Shown piece after piece: positions 24,229 to 35,419 of a DNA stretch of 64,000 bases. The stretch is from the NCBI GenBank assembly GCA_021234155.1, contig JAJEKV010000096.1, positions 3,843,678-3,907,677 of the forward strand. Reading direction: 5' to 3'. Position 1 is the first letter of the stretch. Every line of letters starts with the position of its first letter. The DNA comes from Isoetes taiwanensis. Its lineage: Eukaryota > Streptophyta > Lycopodiopsida > Isoetales > Isoetaceae. The notes under the pieces are model-generated. The model ran no database searches. It had not been told where the DNA came from and saw only the letters and a program-made list of their open reading frames with translations. Made by a program: the position numbers and the translations under genes.

Positions 24229-26580
24229 TGGAAGAAGAAGAGGAATCGAGAAGAAGAAGAAGACAATCGAGGAAGACAATTACGAGGAGGAAGATGGAAG
24301 ATGGAGAGGAAAGGAAGAAGCGGATGAAGAAGAAGAAAAACGGTTTTTGGAATTACATTATGAAGCCCACTAAGAGGCGAGGAGGAGGGTGGAGGAGAAT
24401 GTGTGGAGTGAGCGAAAGCCCTTGAAGACACCCACGAAGACACCCCTTGAAGACACCCCACGATTTCAAAGACACCCCTGTTCAAATACACCCTGTTCAA
24501 ATACACCCACGAAGACCACCCACGATCAAAGACACCCCCACAGGCTGAAGACAGGCACGAAGGCCTTTTTTAATAGAAAAATTTTTGTTAATATACAAAA
24601 ATTTTGTCTCTCACAACTTTCTCTATCTTGTCTCATCTACTTCTTTTCAAACATCACATTTTGTTTTTTCTATTGAGTAAAGAATGAATTCATTTGATGT
24701 TCTTACTTCTATTATCCATGCATGTGGCAAAACATTGAATTCTTATGCAGTCCATATTGCTTGAATGTAGCGGTGCTCACGGCTCAAACCACGAAGCACT
24801 TTAATTAGTTTCGGCCGGTGCTTGTGAGTAAACCTTTGGAATGCAAAACACACATGCAATAAGCGACTATCGTAGCGGTTATATAGCATAACGGTAAAGC
24901 TACGCAAAGCGATCTGAGAACATATATGTTTTCATCTATGAAATGTTATTTTTGTCTATCTATCAAATTTATGAAGTTAATTCTGTGCGTCCATTCGGTT
25001 ACGCTTGAGTGTAGCGATTAACGGTGCTCTAGCTCTTTCATTAGTTTCAAACACTAAGCACTTTAATCACTTTCGGCCGGTGCGGTGAGTAAGCCTTTGG
25101 AACACCACGAGCACTTATGCAATAAGCGGCTACCTTTAAGCGGTTATATGGCTTAGCAATAAACCGCGCACCTTACATGCATGCCGGTAAGCACATGATG
25201 ACATTAAGCAACTACATAAAAGTATCGTCTTTGCAAGACAATAGCGATATATCGCCATTAAGACTCAAACCATAGCACTTTTTTTTTTTTTTTTTTTTTA
25301 AGCACTTGATAAGTTTTAAGCATCCCTTTCGGTCGGCATTGAAGTATATAGAAACAATATAGCAAAAACTTATAGACAAGTCGCATTGAACTACATAAAC
25401 AATATAGCAATAACATTCTTAAATTAAGATAAAGATGGTACATGAAAAGTGTAGGATTCCTTGGCCTAAATAAATGACAAACGGACCAATAATCATGGAG
25501 AATGACAAAGCGTCATCACCATAAACCTTCTCAATTCCTTCTTCACAAACTGCAGAGCTGCAAATTTGTTTTCGAGAAAGTCTTTCAAGCATAGCTTCAT
25601 AATCTTTCTATCTGTCTTAGGCCAAGGCTTGTATCTATGTGTATTCTTCACGGTGACTTCATTTCTTCCTCGGTCTTGGCACTGATATTTCTTCTATCTT
25701 TGGGGTGAGTCTTTGGAAGCACTTCATCATGGACATCCATCTTGAATGCAGTACCATGAGAAATTTCGAGGGGCTGCTAAGGTAAGACTTGTACAATGAA
25801 TCATCAAGAAGCAAAAGTCTTACCCGGTGAATCTTAGGTATGACTCATATATTTTCCCAAGTGGCTTCATCATATTTGGACAGCCGGGTTTGTTAGGGTG
25901 GTGGCAGAGTGCACACATTTTCTCCCCATACAAATTCAAATCTGTCCCTCAAATCACGGACATAGTACTTGCGGCACATCTTCCACATTGGAGAGTTGCA
26001 TTGATGACCATATACCAACCACGACATACGTAACAAAGTCTTCAAGAAGAACTTTGCCGGATGCGAATATCACTTTCTTTACGCTAGTGTATGTCATTGT
26101 CAATCACCTTCCAAGCGTATGTGTTCATTTGCACCAAATGTTTTTACCAACACACCATTTAAATCCAAGACAATGAGTTTATCTTTGGGTGGCAAATCAA
26201 TATTTAATGCGTTGGAACATCACGAATACCTACACAACGGGAATTACTACATGAATAAATAGATGAAGATGAAAATGAAAAATGGGTTGAATGTGGAAAC
26301 CTTTACGTATCAACGGCGAGGATTCTCGACCTAACGAGAATGAGGCTGGTAATCCTACGATGAATGCAACAAAAGAAAATCAATAATATTCAATGTTTTA
26401 ATCAACATTAAGTTGTGGACTTGCCCAACAATGCCCATACCCCTTTCGAGGGGTTATTAATGGCAGAAATCACTTGTTGAAGATCGGGGCTCACGAACCT
26501 TGAGGGGGCGATTACGCATTTTCTTCAGAACACGCCGATATTTGTGGTGTCATGATTGAGGGGCGCTTCCGCATCTTTTG
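23050..26580. other. transposon interior, mostly non-coding
   Basis: No family-like frame. It includes a purine GAA/GAG-rich run (24165-24400) that gives artificial Glu/Arg-rich frames, a CACCC-GAAGA simple-repeat block (24425-24545), a poly-T run (25278-25301), and a roughly 140-bp direct repeat at about 24763-24900 and 25012-25150 marked by TTTCGGCCGGTG and by AATAAGCG with GGTTATAT. Confidence 0.55.
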
Positions 26581-26589
26581 CATAGCTAC

Positions 26590-28150
26590 TTCTTGTTCTC
26601 TTTCTTGTAGCCTGAACAACTACTTTGCTATCCTCCGGCTTACCCCTCTTTGTTCTTACGCCCTTTCCTTTACGCAAATATTCAGCCAAGTTGCCCTCAT
26701 CCAGATGGAATTACTCCCTCAACTTCCTTAGGTGCTTGATTGTGGCCTGTCAGGTCGTTTGTTCTTTCCTGGCCCGGTGTTGTGTTCTGGCTTCTTCTAT
26801 AGCTTCTTGGGCTGACTTCTTGGGTGGTGGTGGTGGGTTCTGTTTGTTGCAATCAAATCGATCACAATTATTGGTACTCCTATAGGACTTCGCGGTGTTG
26901 TGCATCTTCAAATGGCACCATTGTCCTTCTTTGAACCCTCAGCGGTGAGACCTCAATTGCGGGGCCGGATTAACACATCCTTTTTTTGGTGTACTATTTG
27001 AAGCACACGCAACATGGCCAAAACCTAGCTCGTCAAATACACCCTCGGCACCTTTCGGGCAACCATGAATACATTGTCCTCCTCTCAACAATGAACAACA
27101 AGCTATATGATACTCATGTTGGCAATTCGATTGCTAAACTTAACTTTTGTAAGCTTTAGTGAATTCGGACCACATGCGAACATGTATAAAATGAATCTTC
27201 CACTAGCAACTTATCTCGTATAATAGTAGAGATGCTAAATGTTTTGAGGAGTATCCATTTTCACTTCCACAAATTGTTTATGTAGAAATGCGAGGAGTCT
27301 CTGTTCTTCTTGAGAACTTTTAACTCCTCCTCAAGTTTGAGTTCACGTTTGACTGCTCATTAACAGATGTAGGGTTCATTGCTTTTTTGTACCTTGTTCT
27401 GTGCCAAGTTTCCATCGAGATGGTCTGCTCCAAATCTTTAATTTCGCCTCCAACTCACATGTTGGATTAAGCGAACTCCTCTCTTTTTGTAGCCAAATCA
27501 TTTGTGGCTGTCTTAAAGCTGTTTTTCAGCCTCTTCCAACATCATTTTACGTAATTGAGGAGGCCTTCTCATTGCCTTTCAGCTCACTTCCCTCTTTGCT
27601 TCCAGATTCTTTGTGATAAGTAAAACCGATTTTCCAATCTCATCTTTGCATTCTCTAAGGTTTTATGTTTTTCATCACATGCTGACCTCATTTGATCATT
27701 TTGCCACCTTTGGCTTTGCCTTCATTTTAGTTTTTCTAACATGTGCTACAACATCACGCCTCTGTTTTACTTGTCTATTGTTGTGGTATCTTTGACATTA
27801 CCGCGACAAATGCAGCCCAGTTTACTTTGTGTTCCTCGGGTGCAAGTATTGATCTAGTGCAATTTTCAAGCGCCAAAAGCAAAGGGGCCGGTTGCTTTCT
27901 TACTTCTTTGTTGTGACAATTCTTGTAGATTTACCGGTGAGTATTTCCAACTTCTCTTGAAGATGCTCCTTTGCCACGGTGCCATTTTATCTTTCCCTTG
28001 TTCAACTTCTTTGTCCAAGCAGAATCCCAATCTCGATCCGTGACATTATTTTCCAACCAAGCTTCTTCCTCGTGGGGCTTCACCCCGAATTACCTGAACC
28101 TCGATGGTGTGAAAATCATCCCGCTCCATGCCTCCATCGTCAGCGAGGTG
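26590..28150 (-). pseudogene. decayed minus-strand frame in the transposon, unknown product
   Basis: Minus-strand translation gives long stop-poor stretches. Near 27930-28080 it reads KPHEEEAWLENNVTDRDWDS then AWTKKLNKGKIKWHRGKG. Near 27800-27910 it reads NKEVRKQPAPLLLALENCTR and SILAPEEHKVNWAAFVAV. Near 26640-26880 it reads CDRFDCNKQNPPPPPKKSAQ then EAIEEARTQHRARKEQT. The composition is charged and helical. It could be a second transposon protein or the distal part of one split gene. I recognise no family. Stops and frameshifts interrupt it. Confidence 0.35.
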
Positions 28151-28287
28151 AAACAACGATCTGAGTTTTCGCGCCCGGGGAAAAGGAGGGAGAAGGGCGT
28201 GGCGAGGCTTCGGCGTCGCGAAGTTTCAGCACTTAAAGTGCTTAAACGCTTCGCCAAAAAGTTTACCCCACTAGCGATTTTACACCC

Positions 28288-28536
28288 TTGTAGACTATAT
28301 CAAAGTCGTACTCTTCAAGGAACTCCATCCACCTTCTCTGCCTCGGGTTGAGGGTGTGGTTCGCGTGAATACATATTGGAGGCTCGGTGGTCTGCAGTAT
28401 CCAAGCTGGAACTTCCTTCCCAAAAGGTAGTGCCTCCAAATTCTTAATGCCCTGACAACCGCAAGCAATTTCTGATCGTGCGTGGGGTAGCGCGTTTCGG
28501 CGTCGTTCATCTTCCTGGAATCATACGCTACCACAC
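28288..28536 (-). pseudogene. chromovirus RNase H
   Basis: RNase H removes the RNA template during reverse transcription. The minus frame reads VVAYDSRKMNDAETRYPTHD then QKLLAVVRALRIWRHYLLG, the usual chromovirus RNase H block. In another frame LQYVFT and WMEFLEEYDFDIVYK follow, where the 7.9-kb transposon is inserted. The upstream part (AMLMQEER) lies beyond the 3.75-kb element at about 32290-32325. The domain is thus split by two independent insertions plus frameshifts. Confidence 0.88.
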
Positions 28537-29281
28537 AAGTCGTATTTAATTAAAGTGGGACTCATTCCATTCCCACTTTTTTGCGGAACTCTGTTATTTT
28601 ACACAAGAAGGAGCACCCCGACCCGAAAACTGTCCTTAATTCGATTTTTTGACTGTTACTGTGCATCCAAGCTTTCTCCGGTTTTTTGTGGGATAGCGAG
28701 TCGAGTCCCTTTTTTGGGGCTTATTTGTCATCAAAATAAAGAGTTTTTGGCGTGAGGGGTGAATTCCTTTACCATGACATTTTGGCTCTATTTTCTTAGG
28801 TGGGTAGACAAGAGATCACAAATTCCAACAAAAAATAAGCAAATTGTTTACTTAATTACCAAAAAATACTAGTTTTGAGATACCTTATATTTATAAATGG
28901 GCTCATTACAAATATATATTACAGGTGGTGAAGCGACCATAGTGGTCGTATTATCACAATGATTACACCATCTTCACACATGAACCACATAGTGGCTTGG
29001 CGGGTGGAGCTCTGTCAAGTCACGAACAACTTCTGGGGCGATAGAAATTTGTATGAGGAGTTCCTTCATAGGCCACGTGCTTGTATGTCCAAGCGATGTC
29101 ACCACCCTCTTTCGCATCTTTCTTCAATGGGTGGTCTTTTCATTTGCTCCCAAGCATGTACTATCCGGGTCGAGATAATCGCAAAAAAGACAAAATCCGT
29201 TAGTCAAGTGATGCTCACGAGGGCAAAAAATTAAAATAAAACAGGTTCTTAGGGCCATTTTGGAAAATACGGGCTGAGAGC

Positions 29282-29630
29282 CTTTCGACTGTAGTCGAGA
29301 AAGCGGCCTCAAAGCATGAAGTTTTAAGGGTCCGGAAGGCCTTTCGACTCATGAGTTGAAAAGAAGCCCGACTCAACGAAAAACCGCGGAGGTTTAGGGT
29401 GAAGGCCTTTCTCATTCGAGAAAAGGATTTAGGGAGAGGCCTTTCTCGACTCGCTGGTCGAAAAGCGTCAAAAAATGAAGGCCTTTCGAGTAAAAGACAA
29501 TTTCAAACTCGATTTCGCCCAGAAGATTCAAAGAAATCGAGAAAAGTTTTGTGGAAGGGTAGTTGAGAAAGGCATCAAAAGCGAAAATGCAAGTTGAGGG
29601 GCCTTTCGACATTCGCGAGTCAAAAAAGGC
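29282..29630. repeat. array of CCTTTCGACTC hairpins
   Basis: At least five short palindromes built on GGCCTTTCGACTC and its complement: 29282-29303, 29338-29368, 29406-29427, 29439-29465 and 29601-29630, with weaker remnants near 29480. Loops are 3-9 nt. A similar unit (CCTTCTCGACTAG then GTGAGAAAGG) sits at 31684-31710. Repeated inverted motifs are typical of transposase-binding subterminal regions, but these are internal. Confidence 0.65.
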
Positions 29631-30399
29631 ATTTCGAGGTAAAAAAGGGCAATTTCAAAGCTCGAGTCAGGAGAAGGTCGAAAATTGTGGTAGTATAAAA
29701 GTACTAATGTGTGCTAATTAAGGTGTGCTAGTATAAAAATGCTAATGTGTGCTAATACTAATGTGTGCTATTATAAAAACAATTGTTAAATACTAAACTA
29801 TATCATACTAATTTGAAACTTAAAAAGAGGGGAGGGTTGGGGGATTTTGTACATACCTTTGAAAAAAAAAAGAGATTTGGGACAATGCCTAAATGTTCAA
29901 ACTATATCATTTTTTGGTGGTAGGCGGTGGCTCCGATCCCAAAGACCCCTTAAGTGATGGAATATATAGCACCTCGCACTGCATAAAAAAGAGAAGTGGG
30001 GGTGTATAAATAATCGTCAAATTATATATATATTAACATTAATTTTAGATGCATCAAATTGTGGAAGGGCAAAAGAAATGACTAGACCTCTAACTCGTGA
30101 AATGCAAATATTTAATCAACAAGGGAGAAAGTGAGCCACTAGAAAACAACTTGACATCAAATATTGAATTAAAAGGGGAGAACATCAACCAACTAGAAAA
30201 CAACTTCGACAATGCACATGTAAAAATAATAAATTCCATAAACCATGGGCCCTAAACGCTAGTGGGAGAATGTGACCAACAAAAACCAACTTAAATCCCA
30301 ATGGCAGCGTTAATTTTATACTTGTTTTTTTTAAAGTATTTTTAACCCGCTTTTTTTTATACCCGCCATTTTTCCCATGCTTGAAATTCAAAATTTAGT

Positions 30400-31430
30400 G
30401 CGTACCTTTTGAAATCGTGGCGGCTATGGCGAACTCTCAAGAACACCTGCTATGGCATGGGCGGAGCTATTCAAGAACCATTTCTGCTTTGTTATCTTGG
30501 CTATGACGCGAGGCATTTGCATTCAACTTTACTTGCATCTGAATCTACATTACGAATCTACATCACATTTCCGAACTGTGGGGGCAAAATATACCTCTCA
30601 TCGCCATGGCTGGAAGCTCGTGCGCGCCATAGCAGGGCTTTCGACTACCGGTTCGCGGCCTCGCTTCCTTAGACCATCGGCTATTGGCGGCCATAAGTCA
30701 ATCGCCCGGCAAAATGACCATAGCCCAATCCCTAGCGTGAGCGGAAATTTCAACAAAATTACACTTCCTTTTGCTCCATCGGTATCTGCTGGTGCGGATT
30801 GATGGCGGGCGGATTCAATAGCGAGGAGCGGATCGATGTTGGAATTGATGGCGGGGATCTGTTCTTCCGATTTGGTGTCCGGGAGTCTTCTTTCGCATAA
30901 GTTACACATGCGCCTCTATGCCGTTAGCTCTCTTCTCTTTTAGTTCGACCCTCCTTATTTTTACGTAAAAGACATGGAGGACATAGATCTGTGGCATCTG
31001 TGTGAGAATCTTGGGAACTCTGGCCGGATGGTTGGCGAGAGGCTATGGGCTTCTTCCTTTCTTTATTTTTAGCCTCCCATTTCTCTTTTTCTTTAACTTC
31101 TTTCTTCTTTGTGCGAGGAGCGGGGAAGCTTATCGTAGGTTGGAAGCGAGCGGCAATGGCGAATGACTAGATCGCCATTGATCTGGTATACAATGGAAAT
31201 CGGCGAGGAGCAAATTCTAGTTTGAGCTTCCACCAGATCGGTGTGGCAAAATCTGTTGCCAAAATTTAATGGCCCGGACGTCGGATCTGGCTGCGTCGCG
31301 TGAATCGGGCATGGCGATCGCCATGAAATCCACATCTCCGTTCTCGAATCCGCTTTCCGAGGCCAGCGCCGGCGATCAAAATCTGCCCGATGGCTCTGGC
31401 GTTTCAATATTTGATCGAAGCGAGTAGGAG
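30400..31430. other. mixed-composition interior of the TIR element
   Basis: Less AT-rich than its surroundings, with frames on both strands (for example minus 30598-30909 and 31093-31407). They have no recognisable motif. The stretch may be captured host DNA, but nothing supports a named gene. Confidence 0.3.
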
Positions 31431-31861
31431 CATTTTTTTTTTGCCCTCAGCTCGAAGGGGTTTTCCCCAAAGCGATGGCTTTGCATATGGAAATGGGGTT
31501 ACATGTATATTTTGGGGGGCGGGGACCCTTTGGCAAATTTTTGAGCACCGTTTATGCCCTATAATCTGAGAAGCAAAGCTGGCGTCTCACGCCCATCCCT
31601 CGCTCATCCTCATCTTTAAGCTTTTTTTTTTTTAATGTTTGAAATTCCTCATCTTGGTGTTTTTTTGTCTTTGGAATTAGATTGCCTTCTCGACTAGTGG
31701 GTGAGAAAGGTTTATGATGGAGTATTTATTTAATTTAATTTATATTTGATTATTTTATCAATAGATTAATTTAATTTATTATTTAATTAATTATCTAATT
31801 AGCTTAATTAATTATTGATTATATATTAATAATTAATACTTTTTTTTTTGTGGGGGGGGGG

Positions 31862-32222
31862 GGGCTTGCCTGCCCCTCGCTCATCCTTTGCTCCTCCCCC
31901 TCCTCTTTTGCCTCTTTGCTCTCCGCCCCTTCCCTCCCCCTTATCCTTGCCCCCTGCCCCTTCTTCCAACTTATCCCCTTCCCTCTTCAGCGTGTGGCCC
32001 CTCCCTCTTTCTCCTCTTACCCTTCTCCTTATCAAGGTGTGCCCCTCTCCCTCCCCCTCCTCCTTTGCCCTTTTGCTCTCCTCTCCCCTCCTTGCCCTGC
32101 CCCTTCTTCCAACTTATCCTCTTCCCCTCTTCAGCGTGTGGCCCCTCCCTCTTTCTCCTCCTACCCTTCTCCTTATTAAGGTGTGCCCCTCTCCCTCCCT
32201 CTTTTTTTTTTTTTTTTTTTTG
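31862..32222. repeat. CT-rich tandem repeat ending in poly-T
   Basis: A unit of about 140 bp containing CTTCTTCCAACTTATCC, CTCTTCAGCGTGTGG and CTTACCC/CCTACCC-TTCTCCTTAT is present twice (about 31958-32080 and 32101-32200) in a pyrimidine-rich tract that ends in about 20 T. Long Pro/Leu/Ser frames on the plus strand and Arg/Gly frames on the minus strand are by-products of this composition. Confidence 0.75.
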
Positions 32223-32287
32223 TATGAGTCCCATTTTTGGTCCGAGTCCCAAAATTGAGATTTGTCCCACTTCAATTAAATCGACTT

Positions 32288-33480
32288 ACCGCTCTTCTTG
32301 CATAAGCATTGCTCTGTAGCTATCTTACTTGCGTCAATGCTACAAGCTTATCTTTCTCCGGGTCGGGGAGTTAAGGCTAGGCGGTTGTTAAAGCTTCCTT
32401 CAACAATTCAAACCACAGCTTGGGCTTTCTTGTACCAATGCTCTTGCCCAATCTTTCACTTTCTCCGCCCTCGTCAAGTAAATTAGCAGGGGCGCTATCT
32501 TGGCAAAGTTCTTCCACGAACTTCTGTTAGTACCACTGGTAGAAAACCGACTTCATGCACATTCTTGACGGCCAGCGAATAGCGGCTTCAATCTTTCGCG
32601 GGGATCCGTCGAGATGCCTTCTGGCGAGATCACATGACCTAGATACTCCACCTTCTGCATTTGAGTGGTGGCGCCCGACAACTTGGCGTACAACCGGTGC
32701 CTCTTCAACTTCTCGGCCTCTTCTCAAGTGTTGTACATGCTCTTCAAGGGATCTGCTATACACCAAAATGTCATCAAAACAATCACAAAGGTGTCTAAAA
32801 CTCCCACGAAGATGTAGTTCATGAGCCTCATGAGCGTCGTTGGGGCATTCGATAAGCCGAAAAGGCATTACAGTGAACTCATAGTGCCCATACGGCGTTA
32901 GAAGGCGTCTTATGGATATCTTCTTCCTTTATCCTGATCTGATGATAAGCGACCTTAAGTCAATTTTGGAAGATTTTTGCTCCTTGTAGCTGATCCATCA
33001 AGTCATCTGATGCAGGGGGGCGTGATACTTGTTCTTAATGGTGTGCTTGTTCAAGCTGCCTATAGTCTATGCACATCCTTAAAAGCGCCATCCCTTCTTC
33101 TTAACGAAGAGAATGGGCTCCAAATGGCGAAACACTAGGTCTAATGAAACCTAGGTCAAGCAGCTCGCAGCTGCTTCTTTAGCTCAGGCAACTCTGCGTT
33201 GTCATTCTATATGGAGCCTTGCTTTCGTTGGCTTTGTTCGGTTGAGTGCTATCTCACTTTCGACTCCCCTATAAGGAGGGCTGCTTGATCTCATCCGAAA
33301 GAGATCATGGAACTCCGTGATCGGCTTAGCTACTTGCTTGGCAACTGGCGAGCACCTTGTCTTCTTTGCTTCCCGATTTAGGCTCACTAATCTCAAGCGA
33401 GGGATGTATGCCACCTGCTCGCTCTTGATGCGCTTGAGCAGCCTCTTAGAAGGCAATACCGCGCATAATGGGAACAACTT
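32288..33480 (-). pseudogene. chromovirus reverse transcriptase
   Basis: The minus strand reads EFHDLFR at the pol linker (about 33300), then near 33120-33060 FVKKK followed by a degraded DYRQLNKHTIKNKY-like block. At 32868-32700 come MPFRLIECPNDA and the catalytic FDDILVYSRSLEEHVQHL. The distal part with SVFYQWY ends near 32527. These are the standard Ty3/gypsy blocks with the FDD active site kept. Several frameshifts separate them. The enzyme copies element RNA primed by tRNA at the site near 39550. Confidence 0.88.
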
Positions 33481-33900
33481 CTTTGTGATCTCGATGATCT
33501 TGCCGTCGGTGTTGGAAAGGTCACCTTAAAGCTTTCCCTGTCGATGGCGGCCCCTCTTCAGTCCAAGATACTCCATGCCTATGATCAAGTCATACTTGCC
33601 AATGCCCATTACTTCTGCCCCCCCATCACGGATATTAATCCACGGCAAGTCGATGTCGAAGTTAATTCTCTTGCCCGTCGCCTTCTTTGCACCACTTGCT
33701 AAGACAAGCGGGCCTTGGCTTTGACTTTAATGGTTTTCAGCTTCAACATTTGAACCATTAGGGGGATGCAAAGTTATGGCTACTTCACGAGTCTATCAAG
33801 ACTATGAAGGACTTAGTCTTGGCCTTCCCTACTGTGGAAATTACTTTATACTGGCTCTCTGCTTGCTCTGTATCTATTGCGGCAAAGATATGGCACTCAC
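33481..33900 (-). pseudogene. chromovirus aspartic protease
   Basis: The minus strand reads SFIVLIDS-stop-SSHNFASP at about 33770-33820. This is the retropepsin active-site block (LIDSGSSHNF) in which the glycine codon appears as TGA. Further on, KYDLIIGMEYLGLKRG at about 33550-33600 matches the second flap-side block of gypsy proteases. The frame between the two is broken once or twice. The protease would process the Gag-Pol precursor. Confidence 0.75.
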
Positions 33901-35300
33901 CTGAATGTAGTCAGCGGCATTCCTCGCCGTCGTCGTCCGAATGAGCGTCCCAATCTCCCAACTCCGCTAGAGCTGCACTCATGGCGTAAAGGCGGTTTCT
34001 TTGTCCTATGGCCTGTTTGGAAGCACTGGAAACAAAAGCTGCTTTTCTATGCACTCTGCCTCTTTTTCCTTGGGCATCGCACGCAAAAGGATCGCCTTCT
34101 GCTTTGGAGTAGTTTGACCCCTCCTGCTTGTCCTTGAAGGACACCTGCTTCTTCTCCTGCTGTTTCCCCTGGTTTCCACCATGTGGGGCTCTAGTTGGAC
34201 CTGGACTGGCTGCTCTAGGGCTATAGCTTCTTGTCGCCTTGCCTTTATAATGGAAATCACTGCTTTGCACGCCCGCTATTACGAGGTCAGTCCCCGCAAG
34301 CTTATAGCCTTGGACTCAACTTAAATCTTGTCCTAGGGTTTATTGCTCTCCACAAGCTTCGGATCTCCTCATTCAACCCCTCAATATAGCTTTCTCTTTG
34401 CATGCTTCTCTTCCAACTTTGGCACATCTGACCTTAGCCTCATGAATTCCTCGTATATTTTGGACTGATTTGTTTCCCACTGTTGGAGCCTATAGAACTG
34501 CTGCATCATGCTGGACTTATGTTCCCTTGGGACGTAATGGCGCTTGAAGGCTTTAGCAAACTTCCTGAACTTACAAGCATCCCTGCTTAAGCCATGTGCC
34601 TTTGCATAACCCTTCCACCAAATCCGAGCGGCCCCTTTCAAGTTGGCTGTTGCAACTCTGCCTTTGTCTTTATCTTTCATGCCATAAGCATTGCCGTACT
34701 CACTCATTTCGTCCAGCCATGCCTCTGCTTCCAATCGACTGTTCTCCCCAGAAGCTGTTCGATTCAGGGCCTTCCATACATTGCCCAGTGCGGAATCTAC
34801 CTTCTTCTGGTAGCCAGAGGCCCTGGTATCTCTTTGTTATTCCTCTGGGGTGTTCCTCTGCCTTCCCTCTTTAGTGTTCCTTTGCCTTCCATCTGTTTGG
34901 TTCTGGGCCTGCTCTTCTTCTTCCTCGGAGTCGAAGTCTGAGTCTGAGCTTGAGTCGGAAGATTCCGGACTGGAGGATCTCCTTCTCTTGCTCCTCTTCT
35001 TGTCCCTTCACGCTCTCAGGAGCTGATGCTTCAGGCAACGGCGTTGCCCACGAACCCACTCACCTTTGCGGGGACACCAAGGCCTTTATCTGCTCACCGT
35101 CCTCATCACGGGATATCTCCTCCTCAGGGTCATGGGTTCCATTTCTTCAAATAGGTTCCTTGCCGGGGGTGGTCTAGGCGGGGTCTGTTCTTCTCTAAGT
35201 TTTCGCAGTTGTCGTTCCCCTGCGTTTAGGCCTCTAGCTGCATACACAAGTGATTCATGGCTATATGGTTAGTTTTCCTTGTTCTCTTGCATTGTTTATG
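33901..35300 (-). pseudogene. chromovirus gag
   Basis: Gag forms the particle that packages element RNA. A likely start is the ATG near 35300 (MQENKEN). An acidic Ser/Asp/Glu-rich N-terminal segment follows (ESSDSSSDSDFDSEEEEE, about 34920-34970). The retrotransposon gag domain is at 34381-34734 (ARIWWKGYAKAHG, KFAKAFKRHYVPREHKSSMM, IYEEFMRLRSDVP). Near 34020-34060 one frame reads CFQCFQTGH, the first three ligands of a CCHC zinc knuckle, with the last cysteine not seen. Basic segments follow. A few frameshifts are present. The unusually acidic N-terminus is worth noting for a chromovirus. Confidence 0.8.
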
Positions 35301-35419
35301 TTTGTTGGTATAGTTGTGGGGCAAAAATACATCAACGAAACATTTAAAGTGCAACAGAGATTATACTCATATATTATATAATATTTTAGTACAAAAGGTC
35401 TACGGGATCAAGAGTCTAA

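Larger units (their letters stand above)
20420..28287 (+). mobile_element. 7.9-kb DDE-type TIR DNA transposon (Sola-like?)
   Basis: It begins GGGTGCAAAATCG (20420-20432) and ends CGATTTTACACCC (28275-28287), flanked by TTGT on both sides (20416-20419 and 28288-28291). It lies between the RNase H and connection parts of the chromovirus: minus-strand DFDIVYK ends at its right edge and PGS/KL-NVVA resumes at its left edge. It carries a broken plus-strand transposase (about 20897-22881) and a decayed minus-strand frame near the right end. The 4-bp target duplication fits Sola and a few other superfamilies; the assignment is tentative. Confidence 0.8.
28537..32287. mobile_element. 3.75-kb TIR element inside chromovirus RNase H
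   Basis: TIRs: 28537-28561 (AAGTCGTATTTAATTAAAG then TGGGAC) against 32264-32287, matching over about 24 bp with one mismatch and one extra base. The flanking chromovirus coding is AMLMQEER on one side and VAYDSRKMND on the other, which are adjacent in RNase H, so this is a true insert. The target duplication is unclear; the host text on both sides is short and GGT-like. No transposase frame is recognisable, so it is probably non-autonomous. It contains a hairpin array, an AT-rich stretch and a CT-rich tandem repeat. Confidence 0.75.

Noticed and set aside
24117-24506. Glu/Arg-rich frames that could look like a nuclear acidic protein
   Set aside because: The DNA is a GAA/GAG-rich simple repeat; several frames are open at once and none has motif structure.
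31848-32319. Long Pro/Leu/Ser-rich frames (109-143 codons) on the plus strand and Arg/Gly/Lys-rich frames on the minus strand
   Set aside because: They arise from the CT-rich tandem repeat and poly-T tract; all three frames are open for compositional reasons and no domain is present.
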